Positions 16,642 to 25,902 of a stretch of 64,000 bases of DNA are shown here, in pieces. This DNA is from Lacrimispora sphenoides (lineage in GTDB: Bacteria > Bacillota > Clostridia > Lachnospirales > Lachnospiraceae), in the NCBI RefSeq assembly GCF_900105215.1, contig NZ_FOIP01000001.1:310001-374000 (forward strand), in the 5' to 3' direction. The notes under the pieces are model-generated. The model searched no databases, was not told the DNA's origin, and saw only the letters and a program-made list of their open reading frames with translations. Both the position numbers and the translations under genes were made by a program. The stretch's first letter is position 1. The number at the start of each line of letters is the position of its first letter.

Positions 16642-17973
16642 TCAAGAATTTTCAGTCAAAACAGGCTTTTTTTCTTTCAGCAATACCAGGCAGATCCCCA
16701 GCGTCAAAAATTCTGCCGCCGGCATGACGGACCAGATCCCGTTCACCCCAAATGCTATTGGAAGAAGAAATACAAGAACGCTGCTCAAGACAAGTCCCCG
16801 CATCAGGCAGATGAACAATGCCTTTCCCGGCCTTAATACCGACTGGAACCAGGTGCTGAACAAAATATTAAATCCCATGGGAAGAAATGACAGGAAGTAT
16901 ATCCTGACAGCAGAAACCGACATGGCTAAAATCTCATCTGCAGGCTTTACAAAGGCCTCTGTTACCATAACCGGGAAAAGCACACCCACTCCCACAAACA
17001 GCGCACCGGCAACGCATACGGCCAGTTCTCCCATGCGGCGTGTTTCCTTTAACCTCTCCATTTTTCCTGCCCCGTAATTCATGGCTAGAATGGGTTGGGA
17101 TGCCTGTGAGATACCATTATTAATAGAAGCAACGATTAAAGCACTGTTGGATATGATGCCGTACACCACCACTCCAAGATCGCCAACGTAAGCCAAAAGC
17201 TGGCGGTTAAATAAAAACATGACGATTCCGCTGCACGTTTCTAATAAGAAGCTGGAAAGGCCGTTTACCACGATTTCCCCTGCTTTTCTCCATTTGAAGC
17301 CAAGGACAATTCTTAAGGAACTTCCCTTGGAAAATAAATGGGTAAGCAGGATGCCAAGGGTCAGGCAGGAGCCGATCACAGTGGCCGCCGCCGCTCCTGC
17401 CATTCCCATCTTCATAGGAAAGATGAAAACATAATCCAGGATCACATTGGTGACACCGCCGGAGATCACGGCAATCATGGCCATTTTAGGAGCTCTGTCA
17501 TTTCTGACAAAGGCCTGCAGGAAAGAAGAAAGCAGGAATACGGGCGCCCCCCATACCAGTATCCTTCCGTATTCCCTGACATAAAGGTCCATGGTTTCGT
17601 TTCTCCCCAGAAACTTTGTCACAGGATCAAACAACAGTTGCCCAGCCGCCACATAGAACACACCGGCAGCTGCCGCCATGCAGAATGCAGCCGTAAAATA
17701 TTCCCTGGCCCCATGCTCATCTCCTTTTCCCTTGGAAATAGACAAAAGCACGCCTCCGCCTACGCCAAACAGCATGCCGGTTCCGAAAAACAGACTGTAT
17801 AAGGGCAGAAGAAGGTTTAAGGCAGCAATGCCGATGGCTCCTACTCCCCGTCCGATCATCAGAGTGTCCGCCAATATATATATAGAAGTAACCAGAGTGG
17901 CACTGATGGATGGCATCAGATACCTTAAAAATAACTTCTTCACCGGTTCTTCCAGTAAATTTGTCTTTTTCAT
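16642..17973 (-). CDS. MATE-family multidrug/sodium antiporter
   Basis: 443 residues from ATG 17973, six bases after GGAGG; an upstream in-frame ATG lacks a site. It has about twelve hydrophobic helices in two homologous halves: LFLRYLMPSISATLVTSIYILADTLMIGRGVGAIGIAALNLLLPL in the first, and the second starting near GEIVVNGLSSFLLETCSGIVMFLF. The first half has the MATE signature with an Asp in the ADT motif. Exports cationic compounds at the expense of a Na+ or H+ gradient; substrate unknown. It stands alone between ppdK and the nucleoside transporter operon. Confidence 0.9.
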   Translation of the reverse strand: MKKTNLLEEPVKKLFLRYLMPSISATLVTSIYILADTLMIGRGVGAIGIAALNLLLPLYSLFFGTGMLFGVGGGVLLSISKGKGDEHGAREYFTAAFCMAAAAGVFYVAAGQLLFDPVTKFLGRNETMDLYVREYGRILVWGAPVFLLSSFLQAFVRNDRAPKMAMIAVISGGVTNVILDYVFIFPMKMGMAGAAAATVIGSCLTLGILLTHLFSKGSSLRIVLGFKWRKAGEIVVNGLSSFLLETCSGIVMFLFNRQLLAYVGDLGVVVYGIISNSALIVASINNGISQASQPILAMNYGAGKMERLKETRRMGELAVCVAGALFVGVGVLFPVMVTEAFVKPADEILAMSVSAVRIYFLSFLPMGFNILFSTWFQSVLRPGKALFICLMRGLVLSSVLVFLLPIAFGVNGIWSVMPAAEFLTLGICLVLLKEKKPVLTENS

Positions 17974-18132
17974 AAAAATCCTCCTTTTCAATTCTTTAAA
18001 CATTCTATCATTTTTCTTTTAAATAACAAGTAAAATCAGAGAATATCCGTCCATAGTAAAAGGTTTAGGAATATATTCCATAAAATGCTCGATTGTTTTT
18101 TGATTTTTTCTGTAAAATAACACCAAATGAGA

Positions 18133-18161
18133 TTGTTTCCAGAACGAAAATGTGATACATT
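18133..18161 (+). promoter_or_regulatory. Promoter of the nucleoside-importer operon
   Basis: TTGTTT (18133-18138), 17-bp spacer, TACATT (18156-18161), 47 bp before the lipoprotein ATG. No purine-riboswitch core was recognised in the leader. Confidence 0.5.
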
Positions 18162-18208
18162 AGTGGTATCTCTGAAAATTAATCAATAACAGGAGGAAAA
18201 ACAAGATT

Positions 18209-19372
18209 ATGAAAAAGAGAGCATTAGCATTAGCAATGGCAGTCATGATGACTGCAGCATTAAGTGGATGTGGATCTTCCAATCAAGGCGGCGCTACCAC
18301 AGCTGCACCGGAAACCACAACAGCTGCTGAAAAAGCGGCAGAGACAACAGCCGCAGCTTCAGAAAAATCTGACAACGGGTATGAGCTTGCATTGGTTACA
18401 GACCTAGGAACCATTGATGATAAGTCCTTTAACCAGGGCGCTTGGGAAGGCATGAAGAAGTATGCGGAGGAAAACAATATTTCCTACAAGTACTACCAGC
18501 CCCAGGAAGGTACCACTGATTCCTATCTTGAGACCATCGGCCTTGCCATCGAAGGCGGCGCCAAGTTAGTTGTTTGCCCCGGATTCTTATTTGAAGAGCC
18601 TGTATTCCTTGCCCAGGATCAGCACAAAGATGTTCATTTCATCCTTCTGGATGGCGAACCTCACAATGGTGATTATTCAGAATTCAGAACAGAGGCTAAT
18701 GTAATGCCGATCCTCTTCCAGGAAGACGAGCCTGGATTCTTAGCAGGCTATGCAGCAGTGAAAGACGGCTATACAAAGCTTGGCTTCTTAGGCGGTATGG
18801 CAGTTCCTGCAGTTATCCGTTACGGCTACGGATTTGCAGAAGGTGCTGACGTTGCAGCTAAGGAAATGGGAATCGACAACATAGAAATCATGTACAACTA
18901 CACAGGAGCATTTGCCGCTACACCGGAAGCTCAGTCCATGGCTGCTTCCTGGTACCAGAACGGAACCGAAGTGATCTTTGGATGCGGAGGCGCAGTTGGT
19001 AACTCCGTTATGGCTGCTGCTGAAGAAAAAGGCACAAAGGTTATCGGCGTTGACGTTGACCAGAGCTATGAATCCAATACTGTTATTACCTCAGCAATGA
19101 AAGAACTGTCCGTTTCCGTTTACGATGGAGTAAAGGCATTCTATGACAATTCTTTCCCAGGCGGAAAAACCAGCATCTTCTCAGCAAAGAACAATGGAAT
19201 CGGACTTCCAATGGAAACTTCCAAATTCACCAAGTTCACACAGAAGGATTATGATGCAATCTTTACTCAGTTAAAAGAAGGTAAGATCGAACTTGTACAG
19301 CCTTCCCAGGATAACAACAATCCTACGGTTGACTTAAAGCTTGAAAAGACAAAAATTAACTTTGTAGAATAA
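18209..19372 (+). CDS. BMP-family nucleoside-binding lipoprotein of an ABC importer
   Basis: 387 residues. Lipobox ALSGC with lipidated C21, then a Thr/Ala-rich linker to about residue 55. The binding domain starts YELALVTDLGTIDDKSFNQGAWEGMKKY, the hallmark of the BMP/PnrA family, and continues with FLGGMAVPAVIRYGYGFAEGAD and VIFGCGGAVGNSVMAAAEEKGTKVIGVDVDQS. Family members bind purine or pyrimidine nucleosides. AGGAGG precedes the ATG. It is the first gene of a four-gene plus-strand operon with ATPase and two permeases; a terminator after it probably sets a surplus of binding protein over the membrane parts. Confidence 0.93.
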   Translation: MKKRALALAMAVMMTAALSGCGSSNQGGATTAAPETTTAAEKAAETTAAASEKSDNGYELALVTDLGTIDDKSFNQGAWEGMKKYAEENNISYKYYQPQEGTTDSYLETIGLAIEGGAKLVVCPGFLFEEPVFLAQDQHKDVHFILLDGEPHNGDYSEFRTEANVMPILFQEDEPGFLAGYAAVKDGYTKLGFLGGMAVPAVIRYGYGFAEGADVAAKEMGIDNIEIMYNYTGAFAATPEAQSMAASWYQNGTEVIFGCGGAVGNSVMAAAEEKGTKVIGVDVDQSYESNTVITSAMKELSVSVYDGVKAFYDNSFPGGKTSIFSAKNNGIGLPMETSKFTKFTQKDYDAIFTQLKEGKIELVQPSQDNNNPTVDLKLEKTKINFVE

Positions 19373-19384
19373 CCTGCAAAGGAA

Positions 19385-19490
19385 GCGCCCTTCGGGCATA
19401 TCTTTAAGCCCAGATAGCGCGGGCTAGAAAGAGGAATACCTTCCAGGCATACCTATATGCCCAGAAAGCATGGGCGGGAAAGAGGAAAGG
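19385..19490 (+). repeat. Family A intergenic repeat, two tandem copies
   Basis: Copies at about 19385-19436 and 19445-19490. Each has a CCC..GGG mini-hairpin or its remnant, a TAYCTWTA linker, a GCCC..GGGC hairpin and a GGAAAGAGGAA-type purine tail (GAAAGAGGAA in the first copy). Here the tail is not adjacent to a start codon but runs into the terminator. Confidence 0.7.
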
Positions 19491-19549
19491 AGATGCCGTT
19501 TGATTCACCAGTCAGAACAGACCTGGTCTCTTACGGCATCTCTTTTTTA
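19490..19549 (+). terminator. Terminator between the binding protein and the ATPase gene
   Basis: GAGATGCCGT (19490-19499) pairs with ACGGCATCTC (19533-19542), followed by TTTTTTATTT. Probably leaky, since the remaining operon genes have no obvious separate function. Confidence 0.8.
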
Positions 19550-19629
19550 TTTCTCATAAAACAGAAAAATACCAAGGTGTATTTTATTAACCAGGTCCCA
19601 TAGATAGGTACCGAATTAAGGGGGATTTT

Positions 19630-21165
19630 ATGGACTACATTATTGAGATGCTTCACATCACGAAAGAATTTCCTGGTATCATCGCCAATGATGACATCAC
19701 TCTGCAATTAAAGAAAGGCGAGATACTTGCTCTGCTTGGTGAGAACGGCGCGGGAAAATCCACGCTCATGAGTGTCCTATTCGGCCTGTACCAGCCGGAA
19801 AAAGGCGTCATTAAGGTCAGAGGCAATGAAGAAAAGATAACAGGGCCGCTGGATGCCAATGTTCTGGGTATTGGCATGGTTCATCAGCATTTTAAGCTGG
19901 TAGAGAATTTTACCGTACTTCAGAATATTGTTCTGGGCATTGAAACGACGAAACGCGGGTTTTTAAAGATGGATGATGCCCGCAAAAAGGTTATGGATTT
20001 AAGCGAGAAATACAAATTATTCGTGGACCCGGATGCGATCATATCGGACATTACCGTTGGCATGCAGCAAAGGGTCGAGATTTTAAAAATGCTTTATCGT
20101 GACAATGAAATCATGATTTTTGACGAACCCACCGCGGTTCTTACTCCTCAGGAAATTGAGGAACTGATGCAGATCATGAAAGATCTGGTAAAGGAAGGAA
20201 AGTCCATCCTATTTATCACCCACAAGCTCAATGAAATCAAGGCGGTTGCGGACCGCTGTTCTGTCCTGCGCCGCGGTAAATATATTGGAACGGTAGAGGT
20301 AGCAGAAACAACACCTGAAGAAATGTCAGAGATGATGGTTGGCCGAAAGGTAAATCTGACCGTTGACAAAAATCCTTCCAAGCCCGGAGATGTTGTGCTG
20401 GAAGTAAAGGATCTTTCGGTGGAGGCCAAAAGAGAGGGCCAGACAAAAAAGATGGTCCATGATGTCTCTTTCAAGGTAAAAAGAGGTGAGATCGTCTGTA
20501 TCGCCGGCATTGACGGCAACGGCCAGACAGAGCTTATCCATGCCATTACCGGCATTTCCGATATGAGCACCGGTACCGTTACCATCAATGGGGAAGACGT
20601 GACGAAAAAGAGCATCCGTTACAAAAATACCCATGGTTTGTCCCACATACCGGAGGACCGGCACAAACACGGCCTTGTCCTGGATTATAACCTGGCCTAC
20701 AACCTGGTTCTTCAGCAGTATTTTGAGAAGGACTTCCAAAGCAATACTTTCTTAAAAAATGACAAGATCTATGAATATGCGGAAAAGCTGATCCAGGATT
20801 ATGATATAAGAAGCAGTGAAGGCTCCTTTACCACAGCCCGCAGCATGTCCGGCGGAAACCAGCAAAAGGCTATTGTAGCAAGAGAGATCTCTAAGGCTCC
20901 CGATATCCTTCTGGCTGTTCAGCCCACCCGTGGCTTAGACGTAGGAGCCATTGAATACATTCACCGCCAGTTGATAAAGCAAAGAGATGCGGGTGCCGCC
21001 ATTCTCTTAGTATCCCTGGAATTAGACGAAGTCATGAATTTAAGCGACCGGATTCTGGTCATGTTTGAAGGCGGAATCGTAGCCGACCTAAACCCTAAGA
21101 ACGTTACGGTTCAGGAATTGGGTCTTTATATGGCAGGCGCAAAGAAAGAAGGTGGCAAATCATGA
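19630..21165 (+). CDS. Nucleoside ABC importer, duplicated ATP-binding protein (YufO/NupA-like)
   Basis: 511 residues with two fused ATPase domains. First: Walker A GENGAGKST near residue 37, ABC signature read as DITVGMQQRVEILKML, Walker B IMIFDEPTAVLT. Second (from about 258): degenerate Walker A GIDGNGQTE, signature SMSGGNQQKAIVAREI, and Walker B ILLAVQPTRGLD. This two-domain layout is shared by sugar and BMP-type nucleoside importers. AGGGGG precedes the ATG. It overlaps the first permease gene by ATGA and powers uptake of the nucleoside captured by the lipoprotein at 18209. Confidence 0.93.
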   Translation: MDYIIEMLHITKEFPGIIANDDITLQLKKGEILALLGENGAGKSTLMSVLFGLYQPEKGVIKVRGNEEKITGPLDANVLGIGMVHQHFKLVENFTVLQNIVLGIETTKRGFLKMDDARKKVMDLSEKYKLFVDPDAIISDITVGMQQRVEILKMLYRDNEIMIFDEPTAVLTPQEIEELMQIMKDLVKEGKSILFITHKLNEIKAVADRCSVLRRGKYIGTVEVAETTPEEMSEMMVGRKVNLTVDKNPSKPGDVVLEVKDLSVEAKREGQTKKMVHDVSFKVKRGEIVCIAGIDGNGQTELIHAITGISDMSTGTVTINGEDVTKKSIRYKNTHGLSHIPEDRHKHGLVLDYNLAYNLVLQQYFEKDFQSNTFLKNDKIYEYAEKLIQDYDIRSSEGSFTTARSMSGGNQQKAIVAREISKAPDILLAVQPTRGLDVGAIEYIHRQLIKQRDAGAAILLVSLELDEVMNLSDRILVMFEGGIVADLNPKNVTVQELGLYMAGAKKEGGKS

Positions 21166-22271
21166 AACCGAAACAAATAAAGGATCATACAGGAATTCTT
21201 TCTTCCATTTTTGCCATTGTGCTTGGATTGATCGTAGGCCTGATCATTCTGTTCCTCTGCAATCCGAAGCAGGCTCTTCCCGGATTTGCAACGATTTTAT
21301 CAGGAGCATTTACCCATGGAGCAAAGGGTGTTGGACAGGTATTTTATTATGCAACTCCCATTATCCTCACCGGTCTTTCTGTGGGGTTTGCCTTTAAGAC
21401 AGGGCTTTTCAACATCGGAACTCCCGGCCAGTTTATCATGGGAGGGTTTGGTGCTGTCTATGTGGGAATCCTTTGGACATCCTTAGGGCCGGCTCACTGG
21501 ATCGTCGCCCTTCTTGCCAGCGTCATCTTAGGCGCTGTGTGGGGCCTTGTACCAGGACTTCTAAAGGCCTATTTTAACGTTAACGAAGTAATTGCTTCTA
21601 TTATGATGAACTACATCGGCATGTATCTGGTTAACTGGATCGTGAAAAGTTATAAGCCCTTATTTAATAACCTGAGAAATGAATCCCGGAATGTGGCAGC
21701 AACAGCCAACATTCCAAAGATGGGACTTGATAAGATATTCCCAGGTTCCAGTGTTAACGGCGGTATCCTCATTGCAATCCTTACGGTGATTGTGATCTGG
21801 CTCCTTCTTAACAAGACAACCTTCGGCTATGAATTAAAGGCTGTGGGCTTTAACCGGGATGCCAGCAAATACGCGGGTATCAATGAAAAAAAGAGCATTA
21901 TTTTATCTATGGTAATCGCAGGAGCCATTGCAGGACTTGCAGGCGGGCTCTTGTATCTGGCAGGTACCGGAAAGCACATTGAAATCAAAGATGTGCTGGC
22001 ATCGGAAGGCTTTACCGGCATTTCCGTTGCATTGCTGGGCTTAAGCAACCCCATCGGAGTACTCTTCTCCGGCATCTTTATCGCATACTTAACGGCCGGG
22101 GGATTTTACTTGCAGCTGTTTGAATTTTCAACGGAAATCATTGATATTATCGTTGCAGTTATTATTTATTTCAGCGCCTTTGCTCTTATGGTAAAGATCA
22201 TTCTTTCTAAAATTCACAGGCAGAAAGGCGAAAAAGCAGAAGCAGCTAAGGAAGGAGGAACGAAATCATGA
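21162..22271 (+). CDS. Nucleoside ABC importer permease 1 (YufP/NupB-like)
   Basis: 369 residues with about ten hydrophobic segments, BPD_transp_2 family. The segment FKTGLFNIGTPGQFIMGGFGAVYVG is the conserved cytoplasmic-gate block of this family, and FGYELKAVGFNRDASKYAGI is the coupling-helix region that docks the ATPase. The C-terminal tail is Lys/Glu-rich. Overlaps the ATPase gene upstream and permease 2 downstream by four bases each, so the three membrane-complex proteins are translationally coupled. Confidence 0.93.
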   Translation: MKPKQIKDHTGILSSIFAIVLGLIVGLIILFLCNPKQALPGFATILSGAFTHGAKGVGQVFYYATPIILTGLSVGFAFKTGLFNIGTPGQFIMGGFGAVYVGILWTSLGPAHWIVALLASVILGAVWGLVPGLLKAYFNVNEVIASIMMNYIGMYLVNWIVKSYKPLFNNLRNESRNVAATANIPKMGLDKIFPGSSVNGGILIAILTVIVIWLLLNKTTFGYELKAVGFNRDASKYAGINEKKSIILSMVIAGAIAGLAGGLLYLAGTGKHIEIKDVLASEGFTGISVALLGLSNPIGVLFSGIFIAYLTAGGFYLQLFEFSTEIIDIIVAVIIYFSAFALMVKIILSKIHRQKGEKAEAAKEGGTKS

Positions 22272-23221
22272 GCGTAATTTATTTTATTTTTCAGCAGACC
22301 ATGTATTTCATGATTCCTCTCATGATCGTAGCTTTGGGAGCCATGTTCTCTGAGCGAAGCGGAATCATCAACATTGCTTTGGAAGGAATCATGACCATGG
22401 GAGCCTTTACAGGAATCCTGTTTATTCATTTTACAGGCGGCTCCATGAACGGGCAGCTTCAGCTCATTATTGCGGTGTTAATCTCCATGGCAACGGGTAT
22501 GGTATTTTCCCTGTTCCACGCCTACGCTTCCATTAACATGAAGTCCAATCAGGTAATCAGCGGTACGGCATTAAACATGTTCGCCCCCGCATTTGCCATC
22601 TTCGTGGCCCGTGTTATTCAGGGAGTACAGCAGGTTCAGTTTAGCAACACCTTCCGAATTTCATCCGTTCCGTTATTGGGTAAGATTCCGTTTTTCGGTC
22701 CTCTCCTGTTCCAGAACGCTTATATCACCACTTATATAGGCATTGCAATCTTTTTGCTTTCAACCATTGTTCTTTATAAAACCCGGTTTGGTTTAAGGCT
22801 CCGGTCCTGCGGAGAGCATCCCCAGGCAGCCGATTCCGCCGGTATTAATGTATACCGGATGCAGTATGCAGGCGTAATGATCTCCGGCGCCCTTGGCGGA
22901 CTTGGAGGACTGGTCTTTGTAGTTCCCACCTCCACCAACTTTAACGCAGACGTAGCCGGTTACGGTTTCCTGGCTCTGGCTGTATTGATCTTCGGCCAGT
23001 GGAAGCCGGTCAATATCATGTTTGCCTCCCTTTTCTTCGGACTCATGAAGGCTATCGCATCAGCCTATTCCGGAATTCCATTCCTAAGTGCAATGGGCAT
23101 TCCAAGTTACTTCTATAAGATGGTGCCTTATATTATTACCTTGATTGTGCTGATCTTCACTTCCAGAAACTCTCAAGCTCCTAAGGCAGAGGGTATTCCT
23201 TATGATAAGGGGCAGAGGTAG
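22268..23221 (+). CDS. Nucleoside ABC importer permease 2 (YufQ/NupC-like)
   Basis: 317 residues, hydrophobic, the second BPD_transp_2 permease. The conserved block SERSGIINIALEGIMTMGAFTG corresponds to FNIGTPGQFIMGG of permease 1, and FGLRLRSCGEHPQAADSAGI is its coupling region. It forms the heterodimeric channel with permease 1. Last gene of the operon; a strong bidirectional terminator follows the stop after about 60 bp of purine-rich repeat. Confidence 0.93.
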   Translation: MSVIYFIFQQTMYFMIPLMIVALGAMFSERSGIINIALEGIMTMGAFTGILFIHFTGGSMNGQLQLIIAVLISMATGMVFSLFHAYASINMKSNQVISGTALNMFAPAFAIFVARVIQGVQQVQFSNTFRISSVPLLGKIPFFGPLLFQNAYITTYIGIAIFLLSTIVLYKTRFGLRLRSCGEHPQAADSAGINVYRMQYAGVMISGALGGLGGLVFVVPTSTNFNADVAGYGFLALAVLIFGQWKPVNIMFASLFFGLMKAIASAYSGIPFLSAMGIPSYFYKMVPYIITLIVLIFTSRNSQAPKAEGIPYDKGQR

Positions 23222-23273
23222 AGATTAAAGATAGAGGTAAGAGACAGAGATAAAAGATAGAAATAAGAGACAG
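23222..23273. repeat. 26-bp tandem duplication, purine-rich
   Basis: 23222-23247 and 23248-23273 match at 23 of 26 positions (unit begins AGATAAAAGATAG). It lies between the operon stop codon and its terminator; no function suggested. Confidence 0.7.
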
Positions 23274-23276
23274 ATA

Positions 23277-23325
23277 AAAAAAGAAGGAGAAAGAGGCATT
23301 TGCCTCTTTCTCCTTCTTTTTTATT
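23277..23325. terminator. Bidirectional terminator between convergent importer operon and glyS
   Basis: Perfect 18-bp stem AAGAAGGAGAAAGAGGCA / TGCCTCTTTCTCCTTCTT (23281-23298 with 23301-23318), flanked by A and T runs on both sides. Confidence 0.92.
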
Positions 23326-23362
23326 TTATGAACTGATGCCTGCTAAATAAACAGGACCATGT

Positions 23363-24751
23363 TTAGAAACGGAACTTATCCTCAAAGTAGCTCTTCAGCT
23401 CTGCAATAGGAACTCTTACCTGCTCCATGGTATCACGGTCACGGACGGTTACGGCGAAATCTTCTTCTGAATCAAAATCATAAGTAACGCAGAATGGAGT
23501 ACCGATCTCATCCTGTCTTCTATAACGCTTTCCGATGTTGCCTCTGTCGTCGAATTCACAGTTATAATATTTGCAAAGCTCTTCATATACCTTTTCTGCG
23601 CCTTCATTCAGCTTCTTGGAAAGAGGCAGAACGCCGATCTTAACAGGTGCAATGGCAGGGTGGAAATGAAGCACTGTACGTACATCTCCTTCTGCGATCT
23701 CCTCTTCATCGTATGCAGCACAAAGGAATGCAAGGGTCACACGGTCAGCTCCTAAAGACGGCTCTACTACATAGGGAATATACCGCTCTTTCTTTTCGTC
23801 GTCAAAATATGTCATATCCTGTCCGGACGTATTCTGGTGCTGGTTTAAGTCGTAATCGGTTCTGTCTGCAATTCCCCACAACTCGCCCCATCCGAATGGG
23901 AACAGGAATTCAATATCAGAGGTTGCCTTACTGTAGAAAGAAAGTTCTTCTTTCTCATGATCCCTGACACGCATCTCGTCTTCTTTGATTCCCAGGGTCT
24001 GCAGCCAGTTGATGCAGAATTCTTTCCAGTATGCAAACCATTCAAGATCTGTATCCGGCTCACAGAAAAACTCCAGCTCCATTTGCTCAAATTCTCTGGT
24101 ACGGAAAGTGAAGTTTCCTGGAGTGATCTCGTTACGGAAGGATTTACCTACCTGTCCGATACCGAATGGTATCTTCTTACGGGAGGTTCTCTGTACGTTT
24201 TTGAAGTTTACGAAAATACCCTGTGCTGTCTCTGGTCTTAAGTATACGGTATTTTTGGCATCTTCTGTTACTCCCTGGAAGGTTTTGAACATCAGGTTAA
24301 ACTGACGGATATCTGTGAAATCATGCTTGCCGCAGCTTGGGCAGCAGATGTTTTTCTCATCAATATAGCTTTTCATCTCTTCCTGGGACCAGGCATCAAC
24401 AGAGCTTTCGATGGTGATATTATTCTCAGCCATGTAATCTTCTATCAGTTTATCTGCACGGAAACGCTCCTTACATGCCTTGCAGTCCATCAGCGGGTCG
24501 GAAAAGCCGCCTAAATGTCCGGAAGCAACCCAGGTCTGGGAGTTCATCAGGATGGCACAGTCTACGCCTACGTTGTATGGGCTTTCCTGAATAAATTTCT
24601 GCCACCATGCTTTTTTTACATTGTTCTTCAGTTCTACGCCTAAGTTGCCGTAATCCCAGGTATTTGCAAGGCCGCCGTAAATTTCGGAGCCAGGATATAC
24701 AAATCCTCTTGATTTTGCAAGTCCCACAATCTTTTCCATTGTCTTTTCCAT
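23363..24751 (-). CDS. glyS: Glycyl-tRNA synthetase, single-chain dimeric type
   Basis: 462 residues, class II alpha2 form (GlyQS), not the alpha2beta2 form of E. coli. Motifs: [18 protein letters not shown] at the N-terminus, zinc-finger-like cysteines in CKACKERF and [10 protein letters not shown], motif 2 region [30 protein letters not shown], and motif 3 [10 protein letters not shown]. The C-terminal anticodon domain contains [19 protein letters not shown]. Attaches glycine to tRNA-Gly. Starts 14 bp after the lipoprotein stop, so it is probably read from the era-recO transcript; no T-box was seen directly before it. Confidence 0.97.
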   Translation of the reverse strand: MEKTMEKIVGLAKSRGFVYPGSEIYGGLANTWDYGNLGVELKNNVKKAWWQKFIQESPYNVGVDCAILMNSQTWVASGHLGGFSDPLMDCKACKERFRADKLIEDYMAENNITIESSVDAWSQEEMKSYIDEKNICCPSCGKHDFTDIRQFNLMFKTFQGVTEDAKNTVYLRPETAQGIFVNFKNVQRTSRKKIPFGIGQVGKSFRNEITPGNFTFRTREFEQMELEFFCEPDTDLEWFAYWKEFCINWLQTLGIKEDEMRVRDHEKEELSFYSKATSDIEFLFPFGWGELWGIADRTDYDLNQHQNTSGQDMTYFDDEKKERYIPYVVEPSLGADRVTLAFLCAAYDEEEIAEGDVRTVLHFHPAIAPVKIGVLPLSKKLNEGAEKVYEELCKYYNCEFDDRGNIGKRYRRQDEIGTPFCVTYDFDSEEDFAVTVRDRDTMEQVRVPIAELKSYFEDKFRF

Positions 24752-24765
24752 GATCTTAACCTCTC

Positions 24766-25395
24766 TTATTTAAAAATGATGTAATTTTTCCCTTTTGCTG
24801 TCTGTACGGTATAGCGATCTTTTATAACTGCATTCTTAGAAACAAATAAAAGCCTTCCCTGGGTTTGTATTGTCACCGGGCTGGGTGTCTCCACAACGAT
24901 GGCAAAGCTATCCCCTTTGTTGGACAAAGCTTTTTTTTCTGCTGGTTTTCCATCAGAGGCTTTTACAAATGCCACTCCTTCTGACTCGCTCTGTCGCAGT
25001 ACTTCGGACAAACGGGTCACAGTGATGGAATCCACCTGGTTTTCTTTGTCCTCATACTGTGAGGCAAAGCCTGCTAAGTCACTTCCTGATGCATAGTGGA
25101 AAACCATCTTGGCATTTCCGTTTTCCATTGTGCAGGAATCCAGGGTTACCGCTCCCTGACCATGGGTCTCGTTATATCCGGAAACAGCTTCTTCCAGATA
25201 GGCTTTCAATTCTTCTGCATGATAATATTCCTGTTCCGCATAGGTTTCCACTGTGGCGGTCTGAAGGGTTCCTTCTTCCGTTACATAAATTCTGCTGCTC
25301 TCCGCATTCAAGGTGCCGCCGCCGCTCCTGCCTAAGCAGCCTGTCAGCATTCCGGCGGCTAGAATGGCAGCCAGAAAGGCTTTCTTTTTTTTCAT
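24766..25395 (-). CDS. Lipoprotein of unknown function
   Basis: 209 residues from the ATG at 25395, seven bases after GGAGG. The longer open frame continues into the minisatellite upstream and is an artefact. Lys-rich start [20 protein letters not shown] with lipobox (Cys about residue 20), so it is an exported, membrane-anchored protein. The mature part is about 185 residues with [19 protein letters not shown] and a C-terminal [10 protein letters not shown] do not recognise a domain with certainty. It sits between recO and glyS; this placement is likely a lineage-specific insertion. Confidence 0.75.
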   Translation of the reverse strand: MKKKKAFLAAILAAGMLTGCLGRSGGGTLNAESSRIYVTEEGTLQTATVETYAEQEYYHAEELKAYLEEAVSGYNETHGQGAVTLDSCTMENGNAKMVFHYASGSDLAGFASQYEDKENQVDSITVTRLSEVLRQSESEGVAFVKASDGKPAEKKALSNKGDSFAIVVETPSPVTIQTQGRLLFVSKNAVIKDRYTVQTAKGKNYIIFK

Positions 25396-25500
25396 CCATT
25401 TCCCTCCTGCATTGAATTCGTTGTTACGCGGATTCGGGTGCTTATTAAACTGAAGTGTTGGTGTGAATTGGTGTGTGTTGATAGAGCAAGACCGTGAACG

Positions 25501-25760
25501 CAGTGCAGCCTGTGGAGCTGCGGTGCAGCCCGTGGAGCTGCGGTGCAGCCTGTGAAGCTGCGGTGCAGCCTGTGGAGCTGCGGTGCAGCCTGTGGAGCTG
25601 CGGTGCAGCCTGTGGAGCTGCGGTGCAGCCTGTGGAGCTGCGGTGCAGCCTGTGGAGCTGCGGTGCAGCCTGTGGAGCTGCGGTGCAGCCTGTGGAGCTG
25701 CGGTGCAGCCTGTGGAGCTGCGGTGCAGCCCGTAAGTCCGCAGTGCAGCCCGTGAAGCCG
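25501..25760. repeat. 20-bp minisatellite, 13 units
   Basis: Thirteen head-to-tail 20-bp units with consensus CGGTGCAGCCTGTGGAGCTG. The eight central ones (25561-25720) are identical; three on the left and two on the right vary. The last units (CAGTGCAGCCCGTGAAGCCG) merge with the first hairpin of the adjacent 140-bp element, so the array probably arose by slippage from that element's edge. Not a CRISPR: no spacers. Confidence 0.92.
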
Positions 25761-25875
25761 CAGGCTTCACGGGCTCACGGGCGTTCGCCCTATGAATCAG
25801 GGCACAAGAAAATTTTCTTATGTGCAAGCACAACGAAAATTTTCTCGTGCCCTGATTCGCACTGCTCATAGCATT
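25740..25875. repeat. Family C structured repeat, copy 1
   Basis: Outer arms GCAGTGC (25740-25746) and GCACTGC (25859-25865) enclose three hairpins: a perfect 13-bp stem AGCCCGTGAAGCC/GGCTTCACGGGCT (25747-25759, 25763-25775), a GGGC-GTTC-GCCC mini-stem (25779-25790), and a 24-bp stem with one mismatch (25794-25817, 25835-25858) whose loop holds TTATGTGCAAGCACA. The shape is cloverleaf-like. It lies between recO and the lipoprotein gene. A second copy is at 30528-30668. Confidence 0.85.
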
Positions 25876-25902
25876 CCTGAACATTATACCAAACCCCACC
25901 TG

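Noticed and set aside
16532..17077. Plus-strand open frame of 181 codons near the MATE gene
   Set aside because: Lies mostly antisense to the MATE gene and lacks a start site or family signature.
18004..18208. Purine riboswitch before the nucleoside importer
   Set aside because: No conserved purine-aptamer core could be found; only a promoter was recognised.
25501..25760. CRISPR array
   Set aside because: Units are directly adjacent 20-bp repeats without spacers, and there are no cas genes.
25494..25871. Plus-strand open frame made of repeated GAAVQPVELRCS-like units
   Set aside because: It is the translation of the 20-bp minisatellite, with no ribosome binding site and no family resemblance.
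25396..25899. N-terminal extension of the lipoprotein frame through the minisatellite
   Set aside because: The GGAGG-preceded ATG at 25395 starts a proper lipoprotein signal; the extension translates the repeat.
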